Below are positions 1 through 12,200 of a stretch of 24,565 bases of DNA, piece by piece. The DNA comes from Baffinella frigidus (lineage: Eukaryota > Cryptophyceae > Cryptomonadales > Baffinellaceae): NCBI GenBank assembly GCA_026770585.1, contig MU646323.1, positions 1,231,340 to 1,255,904 of the forward strand, read 5' to 3'. Made by a program: the position numbers and the translations under genes. Numbering within the stretch: position 1 is the stretch's first letter; every line of letters begins with the position of its first letter. The notes below the pieces were generated by a model that had not been told where the DNA came from, searched no databases, and saw only the letters and a program-made list of their open reading frames with translations.

Positions 1-151
1 CCCCCCCCCCTCCTCTCCCTCTCTCACCCCCTCACGCCATAACCGCAGGTGAGTCTGGGGTTCTACATATATGCTATGGTTACATACCTACCCCCCTTCC
101 CCCCCCTCCCCATCGCACTCTCTTACCCTCCCCCTCTCGTTGTAACCGCAG
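1..151 (+). other. Upstream intron with echo of exon a
   Basis: C/T-rich intron sequence. At 41-66 it holds a copy of the acceptor and first bases of exon a (AACCGCAGGTGAGTCTGGGG, then TTCTAC). The real exon has the same bases from about 143. After 66 the copy diverges into C-rich sequence, so this is a duplicated 3' splice site with only the first 15 bases of the exon. Confidence 0.7.
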
Positions 152-223
152 GTGAGTCTGGGGTTCTACCACTCTCTCGCGATCCTGCGGAATGGGACGC
201 TCCTGGCGTGGGGTTCCAACCAG
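152..223 (+). CDS. Gene 1 exon a: RCC1 repeat, first half
   Basis: Reads [15 protein letters not shown] then LLAWGSNQ, which fits the RCC1 core (aG.yHslal...G.l.aWGsN). It follows the acceptor CCGCAG, ends at CAG|gtctac, and is 24 codons in phase 0-0. The intron after it starts gtctacaccctaaacc, so it passes straight from donor into telomere-like repeat. The exon itself begins GTGAGT, which looks like a donor, but the RCC1 match fixes this frame. Confidence 0.8.
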
Positions 224-3200
224 GTCTACACCCTAAACCTCAATCCCTAAACCCTCAACCCTAAACCCTAAACCCTTAACCCTGAACCCTAATCCCTAAA
301 CCCTAATCCCTTAACCCTGAACCCTAAACCCTAAACCCTAAACCCTAAACCCTAAACCCTAAACCCTAAACCCTAAACCCTAAACCCTAAACCCAAAGGT
401 CTTTCCTCAGCCCTAAACCCTACGCCCCAAACCCTACGATCTGAACCCTGAACCCTGAACCCTGAACCCTAAACCCTACACCCTAATCGCTAATCCCTAA
501 ACCGTAAGCGCAAACCAGGCGGGACAACTGGGGGTGCCGGATGACTCGCCTGGAATGCGGGTGCGCTGCCCCTTAACCCGATGACTACTTTCTTGCAGAA
601 GTCAACGTTTGATTTGATGAAGTAAAGTGGCGGGAAATTCATTGTTAGCAACATTCAGAGGGCGACGAAGCATCGATTTCACGACAGCACGCGCTGGTGG
701 TTTCGAACCACACGCGTGCTTCTGTTTGATTCCGTTTGTGTTTCGTGAGAAACACACTCGTCGGTTTGATTCCGTTTGGGTTTCTAACGAGGAGGGGCCG
801 CGGCAGGTGCACTCCCATTCGGAGATTTCGTTCTGCCCTACTCCGCGCGCGCTCGGTACTGCTTCTGCTCCTCGTTATTGATTTCAGCTTTTCGAAAATG
901 CATCAAATTAACTATTCTTTCGGAGATCTCCCACTCCTCGTGCGCTCGGTACGGCAATCCAATGGATAATGTAGTGTATTTATTGTTTAATTTGTTTTGG
1001 CAACGAAAATTGCTGCACCGAAGGATGATACCAGTGATGTTAACGCAATGGTGTATTAATTTTTATTACCAAACACCGATTGAATTGAGTGATTTCCTCT
1101 AAAGCTCTTAACTTCTAGAGTTGTTGCACGAGTTGATTGTGAATCGCCATTAACAACGTACTTGTTCAACAACGTTAGATGCAAAAAAACGATAGGCACA
1201 CTGGCCCAGTATTGAGGCGGGCTCGCACGTGGCGCGTCCAATTGTCGTGTGTCCGCGTCCCAGTTCCAATGTGTCAACCGTCTCTTTCAATCGCAGATTT
1301 TTCGTCCGAAGGCGGGCTCGTGCGAGTCACGTCCGCATCCGCGGGCTTCGCGCACTCAGCGTGTGTGCTTGAGGACGGACGCGTGTTCGTGTGGGGCGCC
1401 AACTACGACGGCCAGCTCGGACGCGGTACGGCTTGAGTGCGCGAACACGACTTTAAACCTTGAAACCTAAATCCTGAACCCTAAACCCTAAATCCTAATC
1501 CCGAAACCCTAAACCCGAAACCCGAAACCCGAAACCCGAAACTCTAAACCCGAAACCTTAAACCCTAAACCCTTAACCCTGAACCCTAAACCCTAAACCC
1601 AAACCCTAAACCCAAACCCTAAACCCAAACCCTAAACCCTAAACCCTAAACCCTAAACCCGATCGCCAAAACCCCAAAATTTAAATCCCAACCCCCACCA
1701 GGGTTCAAGATCGGCGACCAAATCCAGTGGCCAACAGGAAAGATCCGGGGAGATTGGCGCCCGCGCGCCGTGGAGGGTTTTGGGCCGCGCCCGGGAAGGT
1801 CACCCGCTATTTTCAGCACCGAATAACCTTCTAAGCTGAATAACCCTTGAAGCCACACAGCGGGCTACGAAGAGATTGGTGGTGGGCGAGCCAGCAAGTT
1901 TTGGTTAGGATGTCCGTAGGAACAACCATATGCCCTGCGGATGTCCTGCCGTAAGGTCCTATTTACTGATGGTTTATACACGAAACCCTTTTTTAGTCCA
2001 CAGTGTGGAGCGGGGTGCAGAGAAGTTGGACCTAAACACGCACCACGAAACACACGGCCCTGGACCCTCAACTCTGAACCGTACCCACGACGGCACACAG
2101 GGCGCCAGCGTTTTCGGTGGGTGTCGGAAGCTCGCACACCATCGCGCTCCTCCAAGCCCCTCCACCTACCGCTGGTTTGAACCCTAAACCCTAAACCCTA
2201 AATCCTAAACCCGCGCCCCTCGTTCTCACTCGAACATCAGTGACTGATATCCTCAACCCTCAACGAGCATCTGTGACTGACAGCCACAGCGTTTGTTGTG
2301 GGTGTCGGCAGTCCCCACTGGTGAAGACCATAAACCCTAAGCCCTAAGCCCTAAGCCCTAACGCCGTCGCGCTTCTCCAAGCCTCCGCGCAAGGTTTGGG
2401 GTTTGGGGTTTGGGGTTATGGGTTGAGCTTTGGGGTTTAAAGTTAAGTTTTGGGGTCTAACATTTAGGGTTTAGGGTTGAGTCGACCAAGCCCCGCCATC
2501 TACCGCTGGTGTGAACCCTAAACCCGAAACCCAAAACCCTCAACCCGAACCCCGAAACCCGAAATCCGAAACTTCAAACTCGAAACCCGAAACCCTAAGC
2601 TAGTCCAACCCCTAAAGCTGTTAACCCATAAACTCCAAACCCTAAAACCCTGACCCCTGAACCCACACCTCTAAACCCTCAACACCAAACCTTAAATTTG
2701 CAGCACGACAAGAAGACGCATCCATGGAAAGTCAAGAAAGTCACCCAGCGGGGTCGGTCGGGGTTCCCGGTAGCTCTCCTTCGGTCGGAGATCCCGGCAG
2801 CGCTGCTGGTGAGCTTTTCTTCGAGGGGGGGGAGGCGAAACCAGCTGAGGGTGTCTCGGCTACCGGTGCTGAGCCCTAAACCCTAAATCCTAACCCCTAA
2901 ACCTAAACCCTAAACTCTAAACCCTAAACCCTACACCCTAAACCCTAAACCCTAAACCCTAAACCCTAAACCCTAAACCCTAAACTCTAAACCCTAAACC
3001 CTAAACCCTAAACCTTAAATCTTCCGCACTAAATCCTGAGCCGTTAACCACGAACCTCAAACCGCAAGCCCCAACCAGCCGCGGCCAATCCGGGAGGAGT
3101 TGGGGAAGGAGGGGAGGAGCAGGGGGAGTGGGGTGACAGAGGGCTGGAGTGGAGCGTGAAGGATTGGGAGGTCAATCCCAAACCCGAAACCCGAAACCCA

Positions 3201-6200
3201 CAATCCTAGAACATCAAACCCTAAACCTCAAACCCCAACCCCCAAAACCCAAAACCCAAAACCCGAAACCCAAAACCCAAAACCCAAAACCCAAAACCTA
3301 AAACCCAAAACCCAAACCCTAAACAAGGTTCCGGAGGGGGGGCATCCTCAACCCTAAACCCAAACCCACAACCCTAGCTCTGCCTGAGTTAATCTGGTCT
3401 CCTCAAAATGAAGAGACTGGAAGTTGATTTCCCGGGTCTGTGTCACGAACCCGTCTTTGGTGTGAAAATTATCACTCAACCCGAGTCAGGAGGAGCTAGT
3501 AATTCCAAAACCTTAAACCCCAAACCCCACACCCTAAACCCTAAACCGTAAACCCCAAACCCCACACCCCAAACACTCAACCCCAAACCCGAAAGCAGGT
3601 TCCGGAAGGCGAGCATCCGGACGTGGTCCCGCCTCTGGCGCTCAGCTTCGAGAACGTACACTCTTTACCCCACATCCTACACCCCACACCCTACACCCTA
3701 CACCCTACACCCAACACCCTACACCCTACACCCTACACCCTACACCTTACACCCTACACCCTACACCCTAAACCATTAACCTCAATCCTGAAGTAGACAC
3801 ACTAGTTCCGGCTCTCGAGAAACACATAAACCCTAAACCCTAAACCCTAAACCCTAAACCCTAAACCTTGAACCATTAACCCTAAACCCTAAAAACAAAA
3901 CCTGGAACAGGCGCCGCATGTTGACGACTGGGGAACAGCGATCGATGAAGGCAACATGGCGGAAGAAAACGTACCCTAAACCAGAAACCAGAAACCAGAA
4001 ACCAGAAACCAGGAACCCTAATACAGACGCCACATGTTGACGACGGAGGGACGGCGGTTGATGAAGGCACCAGCACGGAAGCCATGCGGCAGACCCTGAA
4101 CCATCAAACCTATCCCTAAATCATAAACCTGTATATACCCCAAATTCAGTCGCCACATGTCGACGACGGGGGAACAGCGATTGATGCGGAGAACATCACG
4201 GACGCCATGCGGGCGCGGGCCGCGAGGCAGGGGTTCGACGTCGGACCCTACGAGATTGAGCCTACCACCGAGGTTGTGCCCCTGCCTTTCTGATAGGAGT
4301 AGGAATTGATAGGAGTAGGTTTTTACTCCTAGTAGTAACCTAATCCTAGTAGAAAACTCCTATTGGGAAACTCCTAGTATGGGTTAACATCACGGAAGCA
4401 ATGCGAGAGCATGAGGCGAGGCAAGGTTTCGACGTGTGGTCGTACGAGATTGTTCCTACTACTGTGGTTGGGCCCCTATCTCGGGGGTTTAGGGTTCATG
4501 GTATTAGGAACTAGGCGTACTAGGAGTAGGAGCACAACAGGGGAGGTTGCGCCTGTAGGAATAGAGTTGGTCTTTCGAATAGGAATCGGGGTGTTTTTTT
4601 GTGGGATCATGTTCCTGCTCGACAGAGTCATGTTATCTAAGAAAATAAACCCTAACCCCTAAACCCTAAACCCTAAACTCCAAAAACCCAAACCCCGAAC
4701 CCCGAACCCCGAACCCCAAACCCCAAACCCCAAACCCCAAACCATAAACTCTCACCCCAAACCCCTAAACCCTCAACCCAAAACAGGAGCACATGTTCCC
4801 GCTGGACCGAGTGATGTTCCACAGAGACTCGAACCCGTACGTGCAACGCCTTCCCTCAATTCGCCAGGTAATCTTCCCTCAACCCTCAACTCAAAGCCCC
4901 TCACCCTAAACCCTGAACCCTAAACCCTGAAAGGTATCAATCAACGCATTCTCTGAGATCAACTCTCGCATGCTCGTTGTCCTGCTCGTTGTCCTGAGAA
5001 ATTTCCCGATTGTAGGGTTTAGAAAACAAATCTACACCCTACACCCCAAAAACAATTCTACACCCTACACCCTCAACCTGTTTTCACCAACCAGGGTTGG
5101 TGAGCCCTAAACCGTGCACCCTGAACCCTCAACCCCAACGTAGGTGTGGGTCCAAGACGAGTTGCTCCCGCGACTGAACCTCTCACAAGTCGAGTGGCGG
5201 TCCACACCCTAAACCCTAAACTCTAAACCCTAAACCCTAAACTCTCAACCCTAAACCCTGAACGCTTAATCAAAGTCGTGGCATCAGGGCCTGCCCTAAA
5301 CTCTAAACCCCAAACCCTAAACACTAAACCCTAAACCAGGAACATTACGGAGGAGGAGGCTGAAGAGTTCCAGATGCCCTACCCTCAGCAGTACCGTGAC
5401 GGGTGTGTCTTCCCTCAACCCTAAACCCTACACCCGAAGCCCCCTGTGGATGCTGTGGATGCATCGCAGATAACTGCTTTCTTCTTGGTCGCGTTATTTG
5501 CTATTGACAGATATGGTGAATGCCTTTCCAGGTACGGCACGGCGAACCCCTCGAAGGAATCCGTCCAGAAGCTTCTGGACGATTTGAGAGCGATCTACGT
5601 CTTTCTCAATGGTCGCGGTGTTCACTATCAACAGATACCTTGTGTACCTCGCTAGGTGCGGAACAGCAAATCCCCCGAAGCAGTCAGTCCAGAAGCTTCT
5701 GGACTATTCGAGAGCGATCTACGTCCTTCTTAATGGTCGCGTTGTTTGATATTAACAGATACCTCGTGAGCCTTTCCAGGTACGGCACGGCGAATCCCCC
5801 GAAGGAATCCGTCCAGAAACTTCTGGACGATTCGAGAGCGATCTACGCCCGGCATAACGGGGACGCGATCCAACCACGATCGCAGGCACGTTCCACCGAC
5901 CAATTCTTTGATTATTTTGCATGAGTTAATTCCACACTGCGGGCTACGACGGGACTTTCGGCACGATTCTGACCGACTTTCCGTTACCTTATCCGTAGGA
6001 ACCCCCGTATGCCGCCACGGTATTGTCTACCGTATGTATTATCCCTTTATGGGTTATTCACGAAATCCTTTTGTAGTCCGCTGTGTGGTCTTACCTCGTT
6101 CGGGGCCTGATATTCCGAGACGCCCCAGAGAGTAAAATTTGGTTTTAAGCTAGTGAAAATTCAGTTCTTTCGTGTATCCCTGAAAGGCTTTGAAGTGTTA

Positions 6201-9200
6201 AATTCTGACTTCTGTAAAGTAGTTGATCGTGCGTGTGGTTCAGGAGGAGTCTACCGGGATCTGAAAACGGTCATCTGAATGAGCGAGGCCACTCAATTTA
6301 AACCGCCTTTTATGCTATCTTAAGGGTGGATTTTCTCTTATTTTTTTATGTTAGCTTCGACATAGCTTTGATATAAGAAAAAATCCACCCCAAGATAGTA
6401 AAAACACGGTTTCAATTGAGTGGCCTCGCACATGAATCTGTGGCTTCGACCTCCGGCTCTTTTCCGCTCCAAAGTTGACGAATTTGTACCGCACATCCAG
6501 CGTGTCAACTTGAGAAAAGTCTGCTAACCCGAGTTAATTCCGACGCCAAATGTGGTTCAGGAGGAGTCGGCGCTCTGCAAAGATCTGGAATCGCTCATCT
6601 GCGACTTCGAACTCCAGTACGTGCAGAGTTTGGGGGTTTAGGGTTTGGGGTATAAGGTTTAGGGTTCACTCCCTAGAAAGGGCACCCAGGTGTACGTAGG
6701 GTGCTTGCTACCTTGAAGAGCTCATCTGCGATTTTGAACTCCGGTACGTGCTAGGTCCACACAGTGGGCAACTAGACTAATAACCTTACAGCCTAAGTGC
6801 CGTTACAGCCTAGTTAAGCCTAGGTGAGCTGCCTGGAAACGCTCATCTGCGACTTTGAACTCTGGTACGGGCAGGGTTTCGGTTTACGGTTTAGGGTATA
6901 GGGTGCAGGGTTTACTCCGTGGAAAGGGCGCCTAGGTGTCCTTAGAGTGCTATCTTGAAGAGCTCATCTGCGACTTCGAACTCCGGTACGGGTAGGGTTT
7001 AGGGTTTAGGTTCCTCGGTGACAAACGAAGTCCTTGGGAAAGTGGATATCCGACCGTTTGGATTGGGACCGAAGAGAAACGTTAACCGAACCCGACCCCA
7101 CGAAATCCTCCTCTCACTTTTTCCGGGGAGTGTTGCCGAACAGAACCTTATGGTTCCCTAGGCTCATAACCCTACAACCTACGTGCCCTTACAGCCTAGG
7201 CCCCCACACAATTGACCGAGCCCGACTATTCGAAGTAATCCCCACGATCTTTCCAGGGAGTGCTACCGGACAGCGGCGCTCGCGGAAGACGATTTCAACA
7301 AGTCTCTCGCCCGCGGCAACTTCGCCCAGGTGCTTTGGTTTATGTTTATTCTGTAAATTTCATCATGTCAATGCACAGAGCGCCGAAACCTCGAATCTCT
7401 GACGGATAGCACCATAGTTTCACTGTGATGACATCCGTGATGACACCGTGATAATTGAAGATGTGTTAAATTTTGCAACACCGCTCTACTTGCAAAAAAA
7501 CAAATATTGATGATTGAACGAATCTGTAATCTCATTTGGTCAGGTATTTGATTTCAATGGTTCGGAGTCCCCCGAATGCAAGAATTTTACTGCACGTTTA
7601 ATCATACTAGTAATAATAAGGGCTGGACGTGACAAACGTGTAGTAAATTTCGTGCATTCGGGGGGACTCCGAACCATTTCAATCAAATACCTGACCGGAT
7701 GAAATCAATCCCTGCGACCCCCCACAGGCGCGCGTGTGGGCGCGCAAAACGCGACGGGCGCTGAAGCTTGCGGGACATGAGACAGAGGGACAGGCCAAGT
7801 GCGAGATGTTGCTCAAGTCTGTCAACGAAGCCGAGGTACTCTTTCAGAATACCCTCTCTCCCTATCTCTCGGCATCAATATGTTGTGTTGTCTCTCTCGA
7901 TCGTGCTGCTGACAGTCGTCTTTCTCTTGATCCCGAACAGAAAGTGTCGGTAGTAACAAAACGTCGCGTGCCCTTTCTCCCGAGCAGAAATAACTCTCTG
8001 TATATAGCACCATGCTCAAATACAGGTCTAATACATGTCTTTACTAATACATTTCGTTACCGTTAACCCCGAGAGCAGACAGCGGCAGCGAAGCGCGCGC
8101 GGGACGAGTACATCCCTCTGTATCTTCACTCCATCTATCTTGGCATTCACAAAAAAAATCACCCTCTCTTTCACTCGAACAGAAAGCGGCAGCCAAGAAG
8201 GCGCGGGACGAGTACATCGCGGAGGAGGAGCGCGACGACCCCGACGGCCGTGTCTTCAACCGCACCACCCTCGAGTGAGCCCCTCGTCCCTACACCCTGA
8301 GAGGGAGAGGGAGAGGGAGAGGGTGAGAGATGGAGGGGAAGAGAGAGAGAGAGAGAGAGAGAGGAACACACAGACAGAGCGAGAGGGTGAGAGGAGGAGT
8401 ACATTGCGGAGGAGGAGCGAGAAGGGCGTGTCTTCAGTCGCACTACCCTCCACTGTCTCCCTCAACCATGAACCCGAAACGCGACCCTCCAGTGCATCCC
8501 TCGACCCTCAACCCTAAACCCTAAACACTAAAACCTAAAACAATTAGCCCTACACACTAGACACCATATCCTCAACCGCACTACCCTGCAGTGACTCTCT
8601 AAACCCTAAACCTTATTCTCCAAACCCGCACACCCTAAATCTTCAACCGTATTGCCTTCGAGTGAGCCACCCGAATCCATTGTGGAGTCCTAAACCCTAA
8701 ACCCTCGACCCCAAAACAGGTGGGAGCGCCGCTCCCTCAAGCACTTCCCAGTCGACACACCCTAACCCCTCGATAAACCGTAAACCATAAACCCCACACC
8801 CCAAGGTGGGAGCGGCCATCACTGATGCACGCCCCGATCGACAAAGACACGATCGAGCACCTCCCGTCTGGCTACATCCGTCCGGCGCTCCTGAACAATA
8901 TTATATAGTGTAGAACAATATATATTGTATACCATATATACATATATATATATACATATATACATATATACATATATACATATATACATATATTTACATA
9001 TATTTATATATATATTGTATAAATCATCTCGCGGTTTTGAACCTGGACCCAGGTGGGAGCGCACTTTGAACCCTAATCATAAAACAATCAAACCCCGAAA
9101 CAGGTGGGAGCGGCCCTCACTGATGCACGCCCCAATCGACAAAGACACGATCGAACACCTCCCCTCGGGGCAGCCTCCGGGTAGCCCGGGCTACCTCTCA

Positions 9201-12200
9201 ACCATATTCTCCAAACCTTTCCCCCTTAATCTTTAACCGCACTACCTTCGGGTGATCCACCCGACCCGGGTGTTAAACCCTAAACCCTCACACCAGGTGG
9301 GAGCGGCCCTCACTGATGCACGCCCCAATCGACAAGGACACGATCGAGCACATCCCATCAGGCCACATCCGCCTGGAGCTCCTCTACGGCGAAAACGTGC
9401 ATCAGCTTGAGGCCTGGCTGCAGAAATCTCTAGGCGACCCAGGTGCAATCCCATCTCGGAAGATAGCTGAATCAGCTTCGTTTTGTATGCTGTGTTTGCT
9501 GTTATGTGTGGCATGTTAGGGTGGTTTTTGTTATGTTGGGCATAAAGCCTAGCATAGCATAGCATAGCATATCATAGCATATCATAGCATAGCGTAGCGT
9601 AGCGTAGCGTAGCGTAGCATAGACACCATCTAGTGCATCCCGCCAGGCTACATCCGCCTGGAGCTCCTCTACGGCGAGGACGTGCATCAGCTTGAGGCCT
9701 GGCTGCAGAAATCTCTAGGCGACCCAGGTAACCCGAAACCTGCAACCACAAGCCCATGACTTAAGCCATAAACCATACATCCGCCTGGATTTCCTCTACG
9801 ACAAGACTGTGCACAACCTCGAATCGTGGCTGCAAAAATCTCTAGACGACCCAGGTGCGAACGACCCCGAACGTAGCCCCGAAACCCTCAACCTTGGCGT
9901 TGCTCCAGGCTTAAGCCTGGAGGTCCTGTACGGCGAGACCGTGCACCAGCTTGAGGCATTGCTGCAGGAAATGTTGCAGGACTCAGGTAACCCCGAAACC
10001 TAAACCCCAAATCAGAAACCAGAAACCAAAAACCAGAAACCCAGGCGCCGTGGTTACGAAGAGAGAGAGCGGAGGCCCGGTCAAGCTAGAAGCAGCTATC
10101 CAGGCCAATTTTGTCGTGTTTCAAACACGAAATACATGTGTTACAGATCCTGAGGTTCGTTATGCAAATTCCTGGTACAAATCCTGAGGGTTAACTTTCT
10201 GCAAATTCTCACGTGTGACCTGGCGTGGAGCAGGCACCGTGATTACGACTAGAGAGAACGGAGGCCCAGTCAAGATGGAAGCAGGCAATCGTACGTGCTT
10301 CTACCCAATACATCTCCTACGGAAACCTTAGACCCTAATCCCGAAACCCGAAACCTGAAAACCGAAAACTGAAACCCTAATCCTTTTTCTTCTTTACTAA
10401 CCAGGTGCGGTGATCACGACGAGAGAGAACGGCGGCCCAGTCAAGATGGAAGCAGGTGCCAAGGGCCCCGACCTCTCCACTCCAAAGTGGCTCGAGGTCT
10501 CCTCAACCCTAAACCCCATAACCCTGAACCTCAGCCTCTGAAACCTAAACCATAAACCCTAAAACCTAAACCCTAAACCCCAAACTCTTAACCCCAAACC
10601 CTGAACCCTAATGTCTCAACCCTAAACCCTAAACCCTAGACCCCAAACACTAAACCCTAAACCCCAAACACTATCCCTAAACCCTAAAACCGTAAACCAG
10701 GAGGGGGGTCTGCGAGACCCGACGGACACCGTTCTGGACGTGGCGAGCGAAGGCTGGAATGCCTTCCAGCGAAAGGTGTGTTCCCAACCCTAGACGCTCA
10801 ACCCTGAACACCAAACCCTAAACCCTAAACCCTAAACACTAAACCCCAAACCCTAAACCCTAAACCCTAAACCCTAAACCCTAAACCCTAAACCCTAAAC
10901 CCTAAACCCTAAACCCTAAACCCTAAACCTTGAATCCTTAACCCTAAACCCTTCACCCTGAACTCTAAACCCTAAACACTCTAAAAGCTAAACCCGAAGC
11001 CCGAAACCCTAAACCCCAGAACCCACACACCAAACCCCAACCCCTTAACTCTTCAGTGTCGCGTGTGTGCAGGGTGGCGAGGCGAGCGGGGTGGAAACCC
11101 TAAACCCTTATCCCTATACCCTATACCCTCATCCCCAATCCCTAACCCCTGATCCCTAATCCATAATCCCTCGAGACACTAACCCCGACGCCTGAAACCC
11201 CAAACCCCTACACCTCAAACCCCAAACCCTAGCAGGGAGGCGAGGCGAGCGGGGTGCTCCGGGTGGAAAGTGTGAACCCGCGATTCGGAGGCACGGAGGG
11301 TGAACAGGTGACGTGCCTCCTTTCTCCTGCACTCTACACCCTAGACGCCGCTCATCCTCTGAGTCTTGAACCATAAACCATAAAACATAAAACATAAAAC
11401 ATAAAACATAAAACATAAAACATAAAACATAAAACATAAACCATAAACCATAGACCCTGGACCCTAAACGGGGCGAAGCCAGCGGGGTTCTGCGGGTTTA
11501 GTGTAGGGTACTTGGGTTAGGGTTGAGGATTTAGGAGAATCTATGTTCGGAGGCACGGAGGGCGAAGAGGTTACGCGCCTCTTCTCATGCTTTTGCTCAG
11601 CCTGGTGATCCGTGATCGAGTGTCTGTTTCATCCCTCAAACCCTATACCCCGAAACCCCGAACCCTAAACCCTAAACCCTAAACGCCGCGCATCCTCTCA
11701 ACCCGAAACCCCAAACCATAAAACATAAACCATAAACCCGAAACCATAAAACATAAACCATAAACCCTAACCCATAAACCATAAACCATAAACAATAAAC
11801 CCTAAACGCTAAGCCCCAAACCCTAAACCCTAAGCCCCAAACCCTGAACCCTACGCCCTAAACCCTAAACCCTGAACCCTGAACCCTCATCCCTAAACCC
11901 TAAACCCTAAACCCTAAACCCAGGTGGTGCTAATAAGAGGGTACGGTTTCTCCTCCTCTGCCTCCTGGCAAGTCTCTTTCGACCGGACAGGTCAACCCTA
12001 AACCTCAAACCCTAAACCCTAAACCCTTAACCCTAAACCCTAAACCCTAAACCCTAAACCCTAAACCCTAAACCCTAAACCCTAAACCCTAAACCCTAAA
12101 CCCTAAACCCTAAAACNNNNNNNNNNNNNNNNNNNNNNNNNAAACCCTAAACCCCAAACCCTACACCCTAAACCCCAAATCCCAAACCCCAAACCCCCAA

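Larger units (their letters stand above)
5478..5855 (+). repeat. Tandem 124-bp array containing three copies of exon k
   Basis: The three exon starts at 5532, 5656 and 5780 are exactly 124 bases apart. Each unit includes intron sequence (TTGGTCGCGTTATTTG...ATT.ACAGATA), the acceptor and the exon's 5' 67 bases. The copies are diverged by scattered substitutions, so the array is not recent. Confidence 0.85.

Noticed and set aside
324-393. A real chromosome end
   Set aside because: The repeats are interstitial, recur in most introns, are degenerate, and exons continue on both sides.
601-624. Small exon after TCTTGCAG (KSTFDLM)
   Set aside because: Phases fit neither exon b nor exon c together, and no RCC1 similarity; left as a possibility only.
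3476-4085. Minus-strand ORFs rich in GFRV / GLGF (also 14204-14410 and 22150-22533 on +)
   Set aside because: They are translations of TTTAGGG-type repeat, which gives endless FRV/GLG peptides in any frame. No independent coding evidence.
5478-5855. CRISPR-like or satellite array
   Set aside because: The 124-bp units contain exon and splice sites with no conserved short repeat and variable spacers; this is exon duplication in a eukaryotic gene.
8035-8517. Plus-strand ORF of 160 codons
   Set aside because: Reads exon o in the wrong frame and continues through a GA microsatellite (RERERE).
9242-9565. Minus-strand ORF over exon p4
   Set aside because: Antisense shadow of a well-supported exon; repeated over other p copies for the same reason.
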